This document shows positions 1 through 4,841 of a DNA stretch of 5,142 nt, one piece after another. Positions within the stretch are counted from its first letter, which is position 1. Every line of letters starts with the position of its first letter. This stretch comes from Moraxellaceae bacterium (GTDB lineage: Bacteria > Pseudomonadota > Gammaproteobacteria > Pseudomonadales > UBA3067): NCBI GenBank assembly GCA_002401525.1, contig NVTH01000244.1:1-5142 (forward strand), read 5' to 3'. The notes beneath the pieces were generated by a model that saw only the letters and a program-made list of their open reading frames with translations, ran no database searches and was not told the DNA's origin. Made by a program: the position numbers and the translations under genes.

Positions 1-43
1 CCATTGAAAATAGTAAACCCGGAATAAATGAGAAAAGAATTAG

Positions 44-49
44 AATATA
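44..49 (-). promoter_or_regulatory. Candidate -10 of a leftward CRP-dependent promoter
   Basis: The minus strand reads TATATT here, five of six matches to TATAAT. The predicted start is near position 37, which puts the CRP-like palindrome at about -42.5, within one base of the -41.5 typical of class II CRP promoters. No good -35 exists, as expected when the activator overlaps that region. The transcript would run off the left edge. The gene it would serve is not visible, so this is an inference from spacing. Confidence 0.3.
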
Positions 50-68
50 ATTTTTAGATGTTATCGTT

Positions 69-90
69 CTATGTGATTTTTATCACGGAA
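69..90. promoter_or_regulatory. CRP/Vfr-type binding site (FNR-like alternative)
   Basis: The core is TGTGA (72-76), six T/A-rich bases, then TCACG (83-87). This matches the CRP half-site pattern TGTGA-N6-TCACA at nine of ten positions. The same palindrome reads GTGAT-N4-ATCAC, one base per half-site away from the FNR/Anr box TTGAT-N4-ATCAA. The G in each half-site is the base that favours CRP over FNR. The centre (79.5) lies about 42 bases upstream of the start expected from a leftward -10 at 44-49, which is class II activator geometry. Confidence 0.5.
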
Positions 91-297
91 CTAGTTTAAG
101 TAAACCAACTTATTTATACCAGAAATCATTGGGCGTTAAAGTGCTAGTGCTTATGCCATTATTCAATAGAGTGAAGTCTTTTTTAGCTTAAAAAATACTC
201 TTTTTATACGTTTATAATGAAATGTAAAGCCAGAGTAAATAACCATGAGTTCTGATGCGGAGGCTTTTAATGCGGCAGCCAGCTGGGATTAGAACCA

Positions 298-326
298 TTG
301 TTAATTTCAGTAACAGGTTTTATACG
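298..326 (+). promoter_or_regulatory. Candidate sigma-70 promoter for the small gene at 409
   Basis: A TTGTTA -35 (298-303) and a TATACG -10 (321-326) are separated by 17 bases. Each matches its consensus hexamer at four positions. Transcription would begin near 333, giving a leader of about 75 bases before the ATG at 409. The isolated TATAAT at 213-218 is a better -10 but lacks a recognisable -35, so it is the less complete alternative. Confidence 0.3.
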
Positions 327-395
327 AAGTGAAACTGATAGGGTGAAAACTGTCGAGAAATGTACAAGTTTTAGTTAGACTGAGGAGGTTCTTCT

Positions 396-399
396 GGAG
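396..399 (+). promoter_or_regulatory. Shine-Dalgarno deciding the start at 409
   Basis: GGAG lies nine bases before the ATG at 409, which supports that start over the internal ATGs at 448 and 478. A second, stronger purine run GAGGAGG sits at 382-388. It is 13 bases from another ATG at 402, which opens only a five-codon frame (MNYVV) ending at 419 inside the start of the main gene. Confidence 0.55.
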
Positions 400-408
400 A
401 AATGAATT

Positions 409-627
409 ATGTTGTATAAAACTTCGTGTGTCCAAATCGGAAATGATATGTGCCAGGTTAATGTCACTATTAAAAAGATGGCGGACGAAATAAGTGAATT
501 GGAAGGTCGTCTAGAAGATATGCCGGATGACCTTACAACAGAGCAGCAAGATCTAGAAGAATCCATTTATCAGATGATTAAAATGCGCTGTGAAATATTA
601 GGGGGTTTATCTGAGGTAATGCAGTAG
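409..627 (+). CDS. Small acidic, probably coiled-coil hypothetical protein
   Basis: This 72-residue protein is not one I recognise. It has no signal peptide or membrane segment. The first 20 residues include Cys7 and Cys15. From about residue 18 to the end it is rich in Glu, Asp, Gln, Leu and Met, with heptad-like spacing (for example ISELEGRLEDM, then LEESIYQMIKM), so a helical hairpin or short coiled coil is likely, with DMPDDLTTEQQ as the turn. The ATG at 409 has a good ribosome-binding site and an in-frame stop just upstream (403-405). It is the only clear plus-strand gene and is convergent with the DUF1289 gene, so it is a transcription unit of its own. A small cytoplasmic regulator or structural protein is possible, but function is unknown. 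Confidence 0.6.
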   Translation: MLYKTSCVQIGNDMCQVNVTIKKMADEISELEGRLEDMPDDLTTEQQDLEESIYQMIKMRCEILGGLSEVMQ

Positions 628-629
628 CA

Positions 630-650
630 TTAAATGTTAAATGTTAAATA
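630..650. repeat. Three tandem TTAAATG heptamers
   Basis: TTAAATG occurs at 630-636 and 637-643, followed by TTAAATA at 644-650. The array starts two bases after the stop codon of the small gene and adds further stop codons there. It lies in the 59-bp spacer between two convergent genes. No hairpin with a T-run strong enough to be called a terminator was found in this spacer. Confidence 0.6.
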
Positions 651-686
651 TCAGTCGGCGTTTGCCAGAAGGCGTTGCTGGTAGAA

Positions 687-896
687 TTACTTGAACAAAG
701 GGTGTTTGTCTAAATATTCTTTTTTCCTGGCGCCGCTGATTGATAAAGTATTCTCTTTCTCTTGATCCGAAAAACTATTCCAGCCTGTTATTTCATCGAT
801 GTGTCGGAAGCAACCTAGGCAGACGTCCTGTTGGTTTAGGCAGCAGTTTCTTACGCATGGAGATTTAGGGGATGTGCTGGGTTTCGATGATTTCAT
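687..896 (-). CDS. DUF1289 family small cysteine-rich protein
   Basis: The 69-residue product has the DUF1289 pattern: SPCVRNC, then CLGCFRHIDEITGW. The four cysteines are Cys14, Cys18, Cys26 and Cys29 (C-x3-C-x7-C-x2-C), followed by the conserved Glu-Ile and Trp39 and a basic helical tail. Such a cluster could bind zinc or another metal, which is an inference; the family's molecular function is not established. Length is normal for the family. Start choice is uncertain. ATG at 896 is taken, but in-frame TTG codons at 917 and 899 would add seven or one residues, and none has a clear Shine-Dalgarno. The gene lies 155 bp downstream of srkA on the same strand, so it may be the last gene of that transcript or have its own promoter. 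Confidence 0.85.
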   Translation of the reverse strand: MKSSKPSTSPKSPCVRNCCLNQQDVCLGCFRHIDEITGWNSFSDQEKENTLSISGARKKEYLDKHPLFK

Positions 897-1051
897 CAAT
901 ACATGAATATTTTTCAAGAAAAATTAAGGTAGTCACTTTCATTACTAGTGTAGCCAGTAATTCTGCCGAGGGTGTTAGTCTGTTTTCTAGGGCTTCGGGT
1001 TTTGAACTTTAGAAATTTCGGTTATAAAACTTTGCTTGTTAAGGTGCCTTC
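897..1051. other. srkA to DUF1289 spacer with a small hairpin
   Basis: The 155-bp spacer holds no gene. A 19-base hairpin at 942-960 has seven-base arms with one G-T wobble and a five-base loop. It is not followed by a T-run on either strand, so it does not look like an intrinsic terminator. No strong sigma-70 promoter for the DUF1289 gene is evident, so read-through from srkA is possible. Confidence 0.4.
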
Positions 1052-2047
1052 TCAGTAGCATTGAAGCGGGTCATGATGTATCGCCTCCTGCTGGACTTTT
1101 AAGTCAGCGATATGTTCTTGCCAAAAGCTTTCAGTATTGAACCAGGGGAAATTGATGGGAAAGGTCGGGTCTTTCCAGCGTTTTGCAAGCCAGGCGTGAT
1201 AATGCAGTAGGCGCAACGTTCGTAACGGTTCGATTAAGCGGATCTCCGCATTATTAAAATCACAAAACTCATTGTAGCCGTCAAGAATCTCTGAAATTTG
1301 CAGGGATTGATCTTGGCGTGACCCTGCCAGTAACATCCATAAGTCTTGTATGGCCGGGCAAGTGGCGCAATCATCAAAATCCACAAACCATGGGCCATCT
1401 TCCCTGTGCCATAGGATGTTGCTGTAGTGGCAGTCGCCGTGACCTCGAATCCATTTCAATTGATTGACATCTGTAAATATCTTTTCAATATCGGTGATCA
1501 GTTTTTCAGTGGTGTCTTGATAAGCTTGTTCGAGATGGTTGGGCACGAATTTATTTTCGAGGATAAAGTTCGCCGCATTTTTTCCATAACTTTGGGTGTT
1601 AATAGTGAGGCGGTGTTCAAATGAGGATGTTTTACCGATGGCGTGAATTCTTGCGATCAAGCGACCCAACTGATGAATTTGGTCCAGGTCTCCTGGTTCA
1701 GCTGATTGCCCTCCTTGTTGAGGGTAAATAGCAAAACGATAACCTTGGTATTCGAGTAGTGATTGGCCGTCTATTTTTTTTGGAGTGACCACAGGCAATT
1801 CTTGCTCGGCTAGCTGTTCAGTAAAAAAGTGTTCTTCTAATATCGCTTCATTGCTCCAGCGTTCTGGGCGATAGAATTTGGCGATAATGGGGGCTGAGTC
1901 TTCAATGCCGATTTGGTATACACGGTTTTCATAGCTGTTGAGAGGGAAAATTCGTGCGTCAGTTAGAAAGCCATATTGTTCCACGGCTGAAAGAACCAAG
2001 TCGGGACTCAGGGCGTAGTAATCTTGTCGAACAGTGTCGTTATTCAT
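1052..2047 (-). CDS. srkA: Stress response Ser/Thr protein kinase SrkA (YihE/RdoA)
   Basis: SrkA is a cytoplasmic protein kinase of the aminoglycoside phosphotransferase (APH) fold. In E. coli it promotes survival under oxidative and envelope stress and is linked to the Cpx response. The 331-residue length agrees with the E. coli protein (about 328). Visible landmarks are NSYENRVYQIG (37-47) at the nucleotide-binding loop; AKFYRPERW (56-64) with the presumed ATP-binding Lys57; the Brenner-type catalytic loop HGDCHYSNILW (203-213) with Asp205 and Asn210; and FVDFDD (221-226) with the metal-binding Asp223, followed by PAIQDLWMLL. The C-terminal helices keep LIEPLRTLRLLHYHAWL and the NFPW segment. 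All catalytic residues are present, so the enzyme should be active. The ATG overlaps the modC stop as ATGA and has no Shine-Dalgarno, which implies translational coupling to modC. In E. coli the gene sits with dsbA, so this context is different. Confidence 0.95.
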   Translation of the reverse strand: MNNDTVRQDYYALSPDLVLSAVEQYGFLTDARIFPLNSYENRVYQIGIEDSAPIIAKFYRPERWSNEAILEEHFFTEQLAEQELPVVTPKKIDGQSLLEYQGYRFAIYPQQGGQSAEPGDLDQIHQLGRLIARIHAIGKTSSFEHRLTINTQSYGKNAANFILENKFVPNHLEQAYQDTTEKLITDIEKIFTDVNQLKWIRGHGDCHYSNILWHREDGPWFVDFDDCATCPAIQDLWMLLAGSRQDQSLQISEILDGYNEFCDFNNAEIRLIEPLRTLRLLHYHAWLAKRWKDPTFPINFPWFNTESFWQEHIADLKVQQEAIHHDPLQCY

Positions 2048-3156
2048 AAGGCAGATTGGTACAAATTGGGGTGAGATACAAGCGAGACTGATTTAATTTG
2101 TGCGAAGACTTTTTTGTTGGGAACAAGTGCTAAGCGGTGAAGTGATTTTTTGGTAATGTTGGATAAGATAAATTGATCACCTACCTTAAGTTTGATTAAG
2201 GCGTTGGCCGGGCAGTGTTGCTTAATTTCCACTACTTCAGCACTCATTATATTGAGTACGCTGGAATGTTGGGCATGTTCTAAATTAATGCTGACATCTC
2301 GCGCAGGAATGCGCACTTTTATGCGGGTTCCTGTCGCGCAGGAAATTTGTTGTAAATTTAATTCTCCCCCAGGGAATTGAATTGAACTAAGGCCGTTTTC
2401 GGTGTCGTGGTGTTGGACTTGGCCTTCAACGATGGAGCCCATTTCCTGAGCCGATATGCCGCTGTCTAGATTATTGAGTACCTCTTCGATTTTGCCGCTA
2501 GTGGTGATTTCACCGCGATCTATTAATGTTAGGTGAGAGGCTATTTGTGCGGCATCTTCTAAATCATGGCTGACGAAAATCATGCTTAAGCCATATTGCT
2601 CATTAATGTTTTTTAAACGCTTGAGGATTATGCTTTTACTTAACTCGTCTAGATTGGCGATCGGTTCATCGAGCAATAACCATTGTGGATTATTTAAAAT
2701 GGCTCTTGCTAAAGCGACGCGTTGAGTTTCACCTGCAGAGAGTTGGTGGGGGTGTCTTTCCAGTAATGATTCAATGCTGAACCAATTGCAGGCTGATGGT
2801 TTATCAATGAGTGATTGTTGGTCTTTTTTTTGTGCTCGCGAAATTCCGTAATTAAGGTTTTCGTCGACGCTAAGGTGGGGGAAGAGTCGGCTGTTCTGAA
2901 AAACAAAGCCTACTTGGCGTTGATGAGAGCGAATGAAACTGGTTTGATTTTGCCAGATCGTTTGGTGGTTTTTAATTTCGCATTGAGGAAATTTTTCTAG
3001 GCCTGAAATACAACGTAATAGGGTGGTTTTGCCCGCGCCGGAAGGGCCAAAAAGCGCACTAATTTGACCGCTTGGAAAACTAGTTTCAAGTTTAAGTTTG
3101 AACGAGGCGGTGCTGTGATTGTCGATGCTATGTTGTAATTTTACTGAAAGAGTCAT
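2044..3156 (-). CDS. modC: Molybdate ABC transporter ATP-binding protein ModC
   Basis: ModC is the cytoplasmic ATPase that drives molybdate import through ModB. In the 370-residue product the Walker A motif is GPSGAGKTT (37-45), the Q-loop Gln is in FVFQNSRLFPHLSV (84-97), the ABC signature is LSAGETQRVALARA (139-152), Walker B is WLLLDEP (159-165) with catalytic Glu164, the D-loop is ANLD (167-170) and the switch His is His197. The signature has Ala where LSGGE is commonest, a tolerated variant. A linker of about 50 residues leads to a C-terminal TOBE/Mop oxyanion-binding domain (about 295-357), which separates ModC from sulfate, iron or thiamine ATPases together with the modAB context. It is slightly longer than E. 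coli ModC (352). The start lies 3 bases after the modB stop and behind a strong AAGGAG (3167-3172). The last 4 bases overlap srkA. Confidence 0.96.
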   Translation of the reverse strand: MTLSVKLQHSIDNHSTASFKLKLETSFPSGQISALFGPSGAGKTTLLRCISGLEKFPQCEIKNHQTIWQNQTSFIRSHQRQVGFVFQNSRLFPHLSVDENLNYGISRAQKKDQQSLIDKPSACNWFSIESLLERHPHQLSAGETQRVALARAILNNPQWLLLDEPIANLDELSKSIILKRLKNINEQYGLSMIFVSHDLEDAAQIASHLTLIDRGEITTSGKIEEVLNNLDSGISAQEMGSIVEGQVQHHDTENGLSSIQFPGGELNLQQISCATGTRIKVRIPARDVSINLEHAQHSSVLNIMSAEVVEIKQHCPANALIKLKVGDQFILSNITKKSLHRLALVPNKKVFAQIKSVSLVSHPNLYQSAL

Positions 3157-3159
3157 GCC

Positions 3160-3840
3160 TTATTGACTCCTTGCCATCGCGTTGCGGTTAAGCGTGTTGA
3201 TGAAGATAAGCATCACTAACGAACTCACCATTAATATGGCAGAAATTAAATGTGCACTGGAATAGTTAAGCGCTTCGACATGATCAAAAAGAACCAGTGA
3301 GGCCACTTGAGTCTGGCCAGGAATATTGCCGCCGATCATCAGAATGATTCCAAATTCTCCTACCGTGTGAGCGAAGCCCATTGTGGCGGCTGAAATGAAT
3401 CCGGTTCGACAAAGTGGTATAACAATCGAGAAAAATTGGTCTTGGGGACCCGCTCCCATCGTGCTCGCCGTCTCGAGGTATTTCAAATCGAGTTGTCTAA
3501 AAGCATTTTGTAATGGTTGGACCACGAAAGGCATGGAGTAGATCATTGAACCCACTACCAACCCAGCGAAGCTAAAGGAGAGAGGCTCTCCCGTAAGCGT
3601 GACCCAAGGTGAGCCGAGAATACCTTCCGGCGAAAAAGCAATTAAAAAATAAAACCCGAGTACTGTAGGAGGTAGAATCAGTGGCAGCGTCACAATGCTT
3701 TCGACTATAACGGCGAGGCGGGAATTTTGTCGTGCTAGCCACCACGCAAGTGGCATTGTAAGTAGTAACAACAGCACGGTGGTGAGCGTTGCCAGTTGTA
3801 CTGTTAACCACAATGCTTGGATGTCTTGCGTGCTGAGCAT
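3160..3840 (-). CDS. modB: Molybdate ABC transporter permease ModB
   Basis: ModB forms the inner-membrane channel through which molybdate released by ModA passes. From the ATG at 3840 the product has 226 residues, close to E. coli ModB (229). It shows about five hydrophobic segments, near residues 12-36, 46-69, 90-112, 146-172 and 196-216. The first cytoplasmic-side landmark is LPLILPPTVLGFY (52-64), characteristic of molybdate and sulfate permeases. The EAA loop that docks with the ATPase is ETASTMGAG (123-131) followed by IVIPL (139-143). An in-frame upstream start at 3900 would add 20 residues and overlap modA by 44 bases. The shorter form is preferred because the hydrophobic N-terminus begins as in known ModB proteins and a GAGGA (3853-3857) lies upstream. 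The gap to modA is 16 bases, consistent with co-transcription. Confidence 0.94.
   Translation of the reverse strand: MLSTQDIQALWLTVQLATLTTVLLLLLTMPLAWWLARQNSRLAVIVESIVTLPLILPPTVLGFYFLIAFSPEGILGSPWVTLTGEPLSFSFAGLVVGSMIYSMPFVVQPLQNAFRQLDLKYLETASTMGAGPQDQFFSIVIPLCRTGFISAATMGFAHTVGEFGIILMIGGNIPGQTQVASLVLFDHVEALNYSSAHLISAILMVSSLVMLIFINTLNRNAMARSQ
3167..3172 (-). promoter_or_regulatory. Shine-Dalgarno of modC
   Basis: The minus strand reads AAGGAG ten bases before the modC ATG, inside the last codons of modB. It confirms the start at 3156 and is the strongest ribosome-binding site in the operon. Confidence 0.7.
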
Positions 3841-3852
3841 GGTTTGCGCGTT

Positions 3853-3857
3853 TCCTC
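3853..3857 (-). promoter_or_regulatory. Shine-Dalgarno of modB
   Basis: The minus strand reads GAGGA, overlapping the last base of the modA TAG stop and 12 bases before the ATG at 3840. The spacing is slightly long but supports 3840 as the start rather than 3900. Confidence 0.5.
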
Positions 3858-4705
3858 TACTTAAGAGGCACACTATAGCCCGCTTGTTGGATAAGTGCAC
3901 GTATTGATTGTTGATCTAACCATTGGTAAAACTGCATCGCTTGATCCCTCTGCGGGGCTGATTTCAGCACCACCACCTGTTGGATAATAGCGGGGTGGAG
4001 CTGCGGTGGAATGGCGATGTAATGCTGTTGGTTGACCTTGGCGTAGTGTAATTGGCTTAGCGCCAGAATCCCTAGCGGGCTATTGCCTGATTGCACGTGC
4101 TGAAATACTTGGCCGACGTTTTGAGCGCGAATAATATCTTTTTGCAGGGTTGGCCAAAGATTAATATTTTGTAAAAACGACTTCGCAGCAATGCCGTAGG
4201 GTGCAGTGTTTGGGTTGGCAATGCTTAAGCGAAGGGGGTGTTCTGAGGGAGGAAGGTTTTTAAGATATTGACTGGCGGATAAATGATTTATCTCGATGTG
4301 AATCTGCTCGCTAATGCGTTTTTTTTGGTTGGGTTTCATCCACAGAATGAGCTTTCCAATGCCGTAGGTTTTGCGATAGCTGGTATCGTTATTTTTGAAT
4401 ACTAGCCCTAACAGTTCCAGTGATTTTGGTCTGGCTTGGTCGGCGGAAAAGAATAAATCATAAGGCGCGCCGTTTTCAATTTGAGCAAACAGTTGTCCGC
4501 TAGAACCCTGGCTGATGATGATTGGGATCTGAGTGCTGGCGGTGAAATGTTGTGCAAGTACGTCGAGTGTGGATTTAAAATTGCTCGCCACTGCGATGTG
4601 AAGCGGTTTTTCTGCGTGGCAGACACTGGCTGCGCTAAAAGAAAGTATCCCAATAAAAGTGACGCATAAATGCCGCAGTACGATTTGGCTTTTTATTAAT
4701 CCCAT
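3857..4705 (-). CDS. modA: Periplasmic molybdate-binding protein ModA
   Basis: ModA captures molybdate (and usually tungstate) in the periplasm and delivers it to ModBC. From the ATG at 4705 the product has 282 residues. It begins with a Sec signal peptide: a basic start, a hydrophobic core around 13-28 and a VCHA cleavage site after residue 31. The mature protein starts EKPLHIAVASNF, where Ser41 corresponds to the first oxyanion-contacting serine of the family. SQGSSGQLFAQIENGAPYD (65-83) supplies the second (Ser69), followed by LFFSAD. Later landmarks are IANPNTAPYG and the C-lobe segment NVGQVFQHVQSGNSPLGILALSQ-like region, typical of ModA. An in-frame TTG at 4717 would add four residues, but it lies within the ribosome-binding site, so the ATG is chosen. 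It is the first gene of modABC-srkA. Confidence 0.95.
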   Translation of the reverse strand: MGLIKSQIVLRHLCVTFIGILSFSAASVCHAEKPLHIAVASNFKSTLDVLAQHFTASTQIPIIISQGSSGQLFAQIENGAPYDLFFSADQARPKSLELLGLVFKNNDTSYRKTYGIGKLILWMKPNQKKRISEQIHIEINHLSASQYLKNLPPSEHPLRLSIANPNTAPYGIAAKSFLQNINLWPTLQKDIIRAQNVGQVFQHVQSGNSPLGILALSQLHYAKVNQQHYIAIPPQLHPAIIQQVVVLKSAPQRDQAMQFYQWLDQQSIRALIQQAGYSVPLK

Positions 4706-4730
4706 TTTAATCCTCAATCTTAATCCACAA
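4705..4730 (-). repeat. 13-base tandem duplication over the modA ribosome-binding site
   Basis: On the minus strand TTGTGGATTAAGA (4730-4718) is followed directly by TTGAGGATTAAAA (4717-4705), identical at 11 of 13 positions. The second copy carries the working GAGGA and its last base is the A of the modA start codon. The first copy carries a weaker GTGGA. Confidence 0.65.
4711..4715 (-). promoter_or_regulatory. Shine-Dalgarno of modA
   Basis: The minus strand reads GAGGA five bases before the ATG at 4705. This is good spacing and rules against the in-frame TTG at 4717, which overlaps it. Confidence 0.7.
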
Positions 4731-4737
4731 GAATAGG

Positions 4738-4743
4738 ATTATA
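4738..4743 (-). promoter_or_regulatory. Candidate -10 of the modABC-srkA promoter
   Basis: The minus strand has a perfect TATAAT. Transcription would start near 4731, giving a leader of about 25 bases that holds the ribosome-binding site. At 16-18 bases upstream there is only AAGCAA-like sequence, not a recognisable -35, and no extended -10 TG. The promoter is therefore probably weak or activator dependent. No ModE-type TATATA palindrome is seen around it. Confidence 0.4.
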
Positions 4744-4793
4744 GTGGCCATGATTTTAATTTGCTTACTAGAGAAAATATTCAAAATAATGCC

Positions 4794-4830
4794 ATCACCC
4801 TCAGTGTGGTTAGGGCAATGGGAGGGTGAT
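4794..4830 (-). terminator. Inverted repeat downstream of comF, possible terminator
   Basis: ATCACCCTC (4794-4802) and GAGGGTGAT (4822-4830) form a perfect nine-base stem with a 19-base loop, starting 11 bases past the comF stop. On the minus strand the stem is followed by GGCATTATTTTG, only moderately T-rich. The position fits a comF terminator that separates it from the mod operon. The long loop and interrupted T-run make it weaker than a textbook intrinsic terminator, and a protein-binding dyad is an alternative. Confidence 0.45.
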
Positions 4831-4841
4831 AATAACCCCAG

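Larger units (their letters stand above)
1..408. other. AT-rich intergenic region without a convincing gene
   Basis: No reading frame of persuasive length or codon quality occurs on either strand. The stretch holds a CRP-like palindrome (69-90), a leftward -10 candidate (44-49), an isolated TATAAT (213-218) without a matching -35, a 15-codon ORF (245-292) of doubtful meaning, and a rightward promoter candidate (298-326) ahead of the small gene at 409. A leftward ATG at 4-2 could be the start of a gene lying outside the window, but it has no clear ribosome-binding site. The region reads as a divergent intergenic spacer between an unseen leftward gene and the small rightward gene. Confidence 0.6.

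Noticed and set aside
286..296. GGATTAGAACC, resembling the complement of a tRNA T-loop
   Set aside because: Only two of five T-stem pairs form on the minus strand and no acceptor, D or anticodon arms can be built around it.
375..566. 63-residue minus-strand frame opposite the small gene
   Set aside because: Serine/arginine-rich composition with no family features; it is the complement of the better supported plus-strand gene, which has a good ribosome-binding site.
652..681. Hairpins in the convergent spacer as a bidirectional terminator
   Set aside because: Stems are only three or four pairs and no T-run follows on either strand; the region is better described as an imperfect direct repeat.
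3841..3900. N-terminal extension of ModB from an upstream start
   Set aside because: It would overlap modA by 44 bases, adds a polar segment absent from known ModB proteins, and the ATG at 3840 has a ribosome-binding site.
3695..3907. Plus-strand frame of 70 residues across the modA-modB junction
   Set aside because: It is antisense to two well supported genes, with no family resemblance and no start signal; treated as a shadow.
4707..4751. 14-codon minus-strand ORF ending one base before the modA ATG, a possible leader peptide
   Set aside because: It has no Shine-Dalgarno and the TATAAT candidate lies inside it, so it would be upstream of or at the transcript start.
4706..4841. Molybdenum cofactor riboswitch upstream of modA
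   Set aside because: If the -10 at 4738-4743 is right the leader is only about 25 bases, far too short; the nine-base dyad further upstream is not the multi-stem fold of that riboswitch as far as can be judged by eye.
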